Source: Phoronis ovalis (lineage: Eukaryota > Phoronida > Phoronidae). From it: DNA of 10,045 nucleotides. Shown here piece by piece: positions 7,805 through 10,045 of this stretch. Position 1 is the first letter of the stretch. The number at the start of each line of letters is the position of its first letter. The stretch lies in contig JAOXYB010068734.1 of the NCBI GenBank assembly GCA_028565635.1, positions 1-10,045 on the forward strand, given 5' to 3'. The position numbers and the translations under genes are program-made. Below the pieces are notes generated by a model, which saw only the letters and a list, made by a program, of their open reading frames with translations, did no database searches and was not told where the DNA came from.

Positions 7805-9524
7805 CTACAAAATGTTTCAATTAATATTACTTATTTTTGTTAAAACAATTATTGCAGTCTGGTACAGCATTCTAAGTAAACACAACAGTTTATATCCCCA
7901 TCTTCAATAAACAACATCACAGATGTGTTCTTTTTTTTACCTGAGTGCCGTTATTGCGTCTTCTACTGTTCTTGCTTCGAGTCCTTCAACATCCATTCTG
8001 TTGATATTTTCTAGTGGAAGGTCTGTTGATGAAATATTTCTTTTCATTTGCTCCTCTTCTACTTTCAATACAGCCTCTGCAACAATAACACAGAAGACAT
8101 CAAACAAAAATAATAATATATTGATTGCGCTGAATAGCAGAGCCACTTGACTTCCTGCATTTGAATAAATTCTGCTATTTCCCTTAATTTGTTGGATAAA
8201 ACCCAACTTTTATACTTGCAAATTAAATAATTATACAGACTGCTAACGTTTTGATGTGTAACAGACTGAGATAAAAGTAAACCGGTATTAAGATATACCT
8301 CAAATTCCAAGGAACAATTTTTAATGAAATATAAGTTTTCTCACATTTTTTTACTGCCTAAAGAATGTGGTTGGTGCAATTATTATGAGATAAGAAATAA
8401 GAGGTGCAGAAGCCATCAAACCCAAAAATATAGAACTATGTTTTGGAGAAACAACATTCTTCAATCAAATTATTTGTGTGATTTGATTACATAGCTAACA
8501 CAGTATTTGTCAGAAATAACCACCCTTTTCTCTCATGTAACACCTAGATACTTTCTGGTAACTTTGACAAGTAGTGACATCTACCTACGTAGTTCATGTT
8601 TTCTCTTTTTTTGTGTTCTATCTATTTGATGTCTCACTACATGTAACAAATAGGTTCCTTAACAGTCAATGTCAACTACCTTCCTATTGTTTCTTATCGT
8701 GTTACATCTACCTAATGTCTTGTTAATTTGGTGAGCACAGCCTCATATTTCTTCTTTTTTTCATTTCTGCATTATATGTGTATCTTGTTATGTGTCACCT
8801 CCATTCTTGTTTTGTGTTACATCTACTTAATTTTCTCACTTGTTTAATGAACAGTGTCATGTATCCATACCTTTAGTATCACTTCTTTTTTCTTCCCTGT
8901 ATTATCTATCTGATGTCTCATTTCTCTAACAAGCAGCGCCACCTCTTGTTCTCTTTTAACTTGTGTCACATCTGTCTGATATCTCATCATGTAACATACA
9001 GTACCACCTACTTTCTTGTCCGTTTTTTTCTCATGTTACATCTAACTGATGTCTCGTTACTTTGACAAGCAGTGCTACCTACCATCTTGTTCTCTTTTTA
9101 CTTGTGTTATATCTATCTGATGTCTTGCTACTTTGACAAATTGTGCCACCTGCCTTCTTGTCCTCTTTTTCTAAGGTTACATCTATCTGATGTCTCGTTA
9201 CTTTGAGAAGCAGTGCCACCTACCTTCTTGTCCTCTTTTTCTCAGGTTACATCTATCTGATGTCTCGTTACTTTGAGAAGCAGTGCCACCTACCTTCTTG
9301 TCCTCTTTTCATTTGTTTTATACTTATCTAATGTCTTGCTACATTGACAAACATTGCCACCTACCTTCTTGTGTTCTTTTTTCTCGGGTTACATCTATCT
9401 GATGTCTCGTTACTTTAACAGGTGTAGGCTTCGTTGACTTTATCTTATCTAATTCTTCGTCATGTAGTTTCTGAAGTTCCTTCTTCCTTTCCAGCTGATC
9501 AACACGTTTCTTCTCCTTGTCATC
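7588..9524 (-). CDS. CCDC124: CCDC124 (Lso2-like ribosome-binding coiled-coil protein), 5'-partial, last three coding exons
   Basis: CCDC124 is a small, highly charged cytoplasmic protein that binds non-translating 80S ribosomes, like yeast Lso2, and is reported at the midbody in human cells. Exons read 9524-9365, 8076-7941 and 7804-7588, joined in phases 1 and 2, giving about 170 residues. Recognisable blocks, in order: KEKKRVDQLERKKELQ (human KEKRRLDQLERKKETQ), KVTRHQI (human KVTRAQI), LPLENINR (human VPLEENVNR), EARTVEDAI (human EARTIEDAI), and a C-terminal block HPEKRMKAAFAAFEE...NPNLRLSQLKQML close to human HPERRMRAAFTAFEE...NPNMRLSQLKQLL. The roughly 50-60 N-terminal residues (family MPKKF... 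start) are beyond position 10045. The gene converges on GBA. Its large intron contains a minisatellite derived from the 9524-9365 exon. Confidence 0.95.
7805..7940 (-). other. Short CCDC124 intron
   Basis: A 136-bp phase-2 intron on the minus strand with GTAAAA donor at 7940 and TTTTGTAG acceptor ending at 7805. Confidence 0.88.
7941..8076 (-). CDS. CCDC124: CCDC124 internal exon: PLENINR and EARTVEDAI
   Basis: It starts at 8076 after TTATTGTTGCAG. Its AG joins the last G of the previous exon to make Glu, then AVLKVEEEQMKRN, ISSTDLPLENINRMDVEG and LEARTVEDAITAL follow, ending AG before GTAAAA. PLEN.NR and EARTVEDAI are family blocks. A hydrophobic-looking upstream extension of the frame (to 8206) is intron, not a membrane segment. 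Confidence 0.93.
8077..9364 (-). other. Large CCDC124 intron with exon-derived tandem array
   Basis: A 1,288-bp phase-1 intron from donor GTAGGT (9364-9359) to acceptor TTGCAG ending at 8077. Its donor-proximal two thirds (about 8537-9364) are a tandem array related to the upstream exon end. The part nearer the acceptor (about 8077-8480) is unique AT-rich sequence with no gene seen. Confidence 0.88.
8537..9421 (-). repeat. Degenerate ~70-bp minisatellite amplified from a CCDC124 exon-intron boundary
   Basis: Twelve to thirteen head-to-tail units can be followed. Approximate unit starts on the plus strand: 8537, 8616, 8702, 8771, 8817, 8900, 8966, 9036, 9107, 9177, 9247, 9317, and the exonic copy at 9389. 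Most are 66-72 bp, with some at 46-86. Read in the gene's sense (minus) direction, a unit is AAAGTAACGAGACATCAGAT, then a GATGTAACC..GAGAAAAAGAGG..AAGAAG part, then GTAGGTGG and about 10 nt more. The first two parts match the coding end of exon 9524-9365 and GTAGGT is its donor. The exon shares 30 identical bp (9387-9416) with units at 9175-9204 and 9245-9274. Similarity falls off toward 8537; 8482-8536 may be a further decayed unit. Confidence 0.88.
9174..9309 (-). repeat. Two most recent minisatellite units
   Basis: Positions 9174-9239 and 9244-9309 are identical over 66 bp with a 70-bp offset, far closer than any other pair. This points to a recent unequal-crossover or slippage duplication. 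Both keep the GTAGGTGG donor-like block, and both have TGA where the exonic copy has CGA (Arg). Confidence 0.9.
9365..9524 (-). CDS. CCDC124: CCDC124 internal exon: charged coiled coil and KVTR motif
   Basis: It starts at 9524 after GGTTTAG in phase 0 and encodes DDKEKKRVDQLERKKELQKL, HDEELDKIKSTKPTPV, then KVTRHQIDVTREKRTQE plus one base before donor GTAGGT. The first part is a Lys/Glu-rich helix, aligning with human residues from about 54 on. KVTR.QI is a conserved family motif. The last 17-18 codons (about 9417-9365) are homologous to the minisatellite unit of the following intron. Reading on past the donor reaches an in-frame TAG within nine codons. Confidence 0.94.
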
Positions 9525-10045
9525 CTAAACCAACAATTTTTTAAAAATTCTGTTGTTTCTTAGAATGCAAAATTCTAAAGAGAAAAACTTTTAATTCAAT
9601 TTCATAAATGGTCACATACTTTTTGCTGCTTATCCTATCTATAGGATATGCAGCATTGTTATCATCCTTGGCGTGGAAATGAGCAATATGAGCAATATTA
9701 AGGAATTTACTTTTTTAGCTAATAATAACTGTTCCAGGATGAAAAAAGTGCAGGCAATAGGAATAATAAGTAGAAAGGGAAAAATATGTAATGTGATTTT
9801 TAATTGTGATGTGTAGTTTTGAAGAAATAACAGATGGGAGGTAAATTATTATACATATAAGTTATATAGATTGGCAATTTTTACTCTCATGATTTTGCTA
9901 TAACAACAACGCTACCTGGTGAGACACATTACACATACTAGCTGTTGCAAAACATACACACTAGTATTATATCTAATTGGTCCCAAATTTTTATTCCTCC
10001 TTTACGTATACTAACATTATAATAAAATATTGTAACAATGTCCTC
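9525..10045 (-). other. Upstream CCDC124 intron, partial
   Basis: This AT-rich DNA precedes the acceptor at 9526-9525. I searched the minus strand for the expected N-terminal exon (a MPKKF-like start and a YWKDDD-like block) and did not find it, so the intron continues beyond the window. A strong short hairpin sits at 9625-9654. Confidence 0.75.
9625..9654. repeat. Short near-perfect hairpin
   Basis: GCTGCTTATCCTAT (9625-9638) and ATAGGATATGCAGC (9641-9654) are reverse complements at 13 of 14 positions with a 2-nt loop. It lies in an intron and no function is evident. Confidence 0.7.

Noticed and set aside
7923-8150. Plus-strand Ser-rich hydrophobic frame
   Set aside because: It is the antisense of the CCDC124 exon at 7941-8076.
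8077-8206. Hydrophobic segment upstream of CCDC124 exon 8076-7941, membrane-like
   Set aside because: It is intronic: the TTGCAG acceptor and family alignment place the exon start at 8076, and CCDC124 has no membrane segment.
8537-9421. Tandem array considered as CRISPR, satellite or transposon arms
   Set aside because: Adjacent units are whole copies with no unique spacers, the locus is an intron of an animal gene, and the unit is explained by the neighbouring exon-intron boundary.
1-10045. A novel multi-gene system (defence, biosynthetic cluster or mobile element cargo)
   Set aside because: The window contains only two ordinary housekeeping-type animal genes with introns. The novelty is limited to the exon-derived repeat array.

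Overview
The window is nuclear DNA from an AT-rich animal genome, most likely an invertebrate. Two spliced protein-coding genes lie tail to tail. I cannot name the species. The genes have short exons, GT-AG introns of about 0.14-1.3 kb, and reading-frame phases that match at every junction. There is no operon structure, rRNA, tRNA or CRISPR array.

Positions 1-5971 (+ strand) carry a nearly complete lysosomal glucosylceramidase gene (GBA1 type, glycoside hydrolase family 30). Ten coding exons (408-599, 1001-1150, 2171-2304, 2558-2730, 3121-3269, 3778-3866, 4138-4371, 4698-4861, 5295-5408, 5866-5971) join in frame to about 500 residues. This covers the whole mature enzyme from its N-terminal disulfide cluster to the stop codon. 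Only the upstream exon or exons with the start codon and signal peptide are missing, and these must lie left of the window. Both catalytic glutamates (codons 3179-3181 and 4273-4275), all four structural cysteines, the three other family cysteines and two conserved N-glycosylation sites are present.

Positions 5972-7587 are the convergent 3' region: presumably 3' UTRs of both genes plus spacer. It holds a plausible ATTAAA polyadenylation signal for the first gene and a 123-bp fold-back inverted repeat, with no supported gene.

Positions 7588-9524 (- strand) carry the last three coding exons of a CCDC124 gene (animal counterpart of the yeast ribosome-dormancy factor Lso2): 9524-9365, 8076-7941 and 7804-7588. 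About 170 C-terminal residues are encoded; roughly 50-60 N-terminal residues lie in exons beyond the right edge. The remaining DNA to 10045 is intron.

The most unusual structure is in the large CCDC124 intron. A degenerate tandem array with a period near 70 bp (about 8537-9421) runs directly into the 3' end of the exon at 9365-9524. The repeat unit is a copy of that exon's end (the part encoding KVTRHQIDVT...), its 5' splice site and about 14 nt of intron. An exon-intron boundary has therefore been amplified into a minisatellite with several extra GTAGGT donor sites in sense orientation. The exonic copy still encodes the conserved KVTR motif, so it is probably the founder.

The two genes have no evident functional connection. 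One product is a lysosomal lipid hydrolase and the other a cytoplasmic ribosome-binding protein. I see no transposon, virus or dedicated novel multi-gene system.
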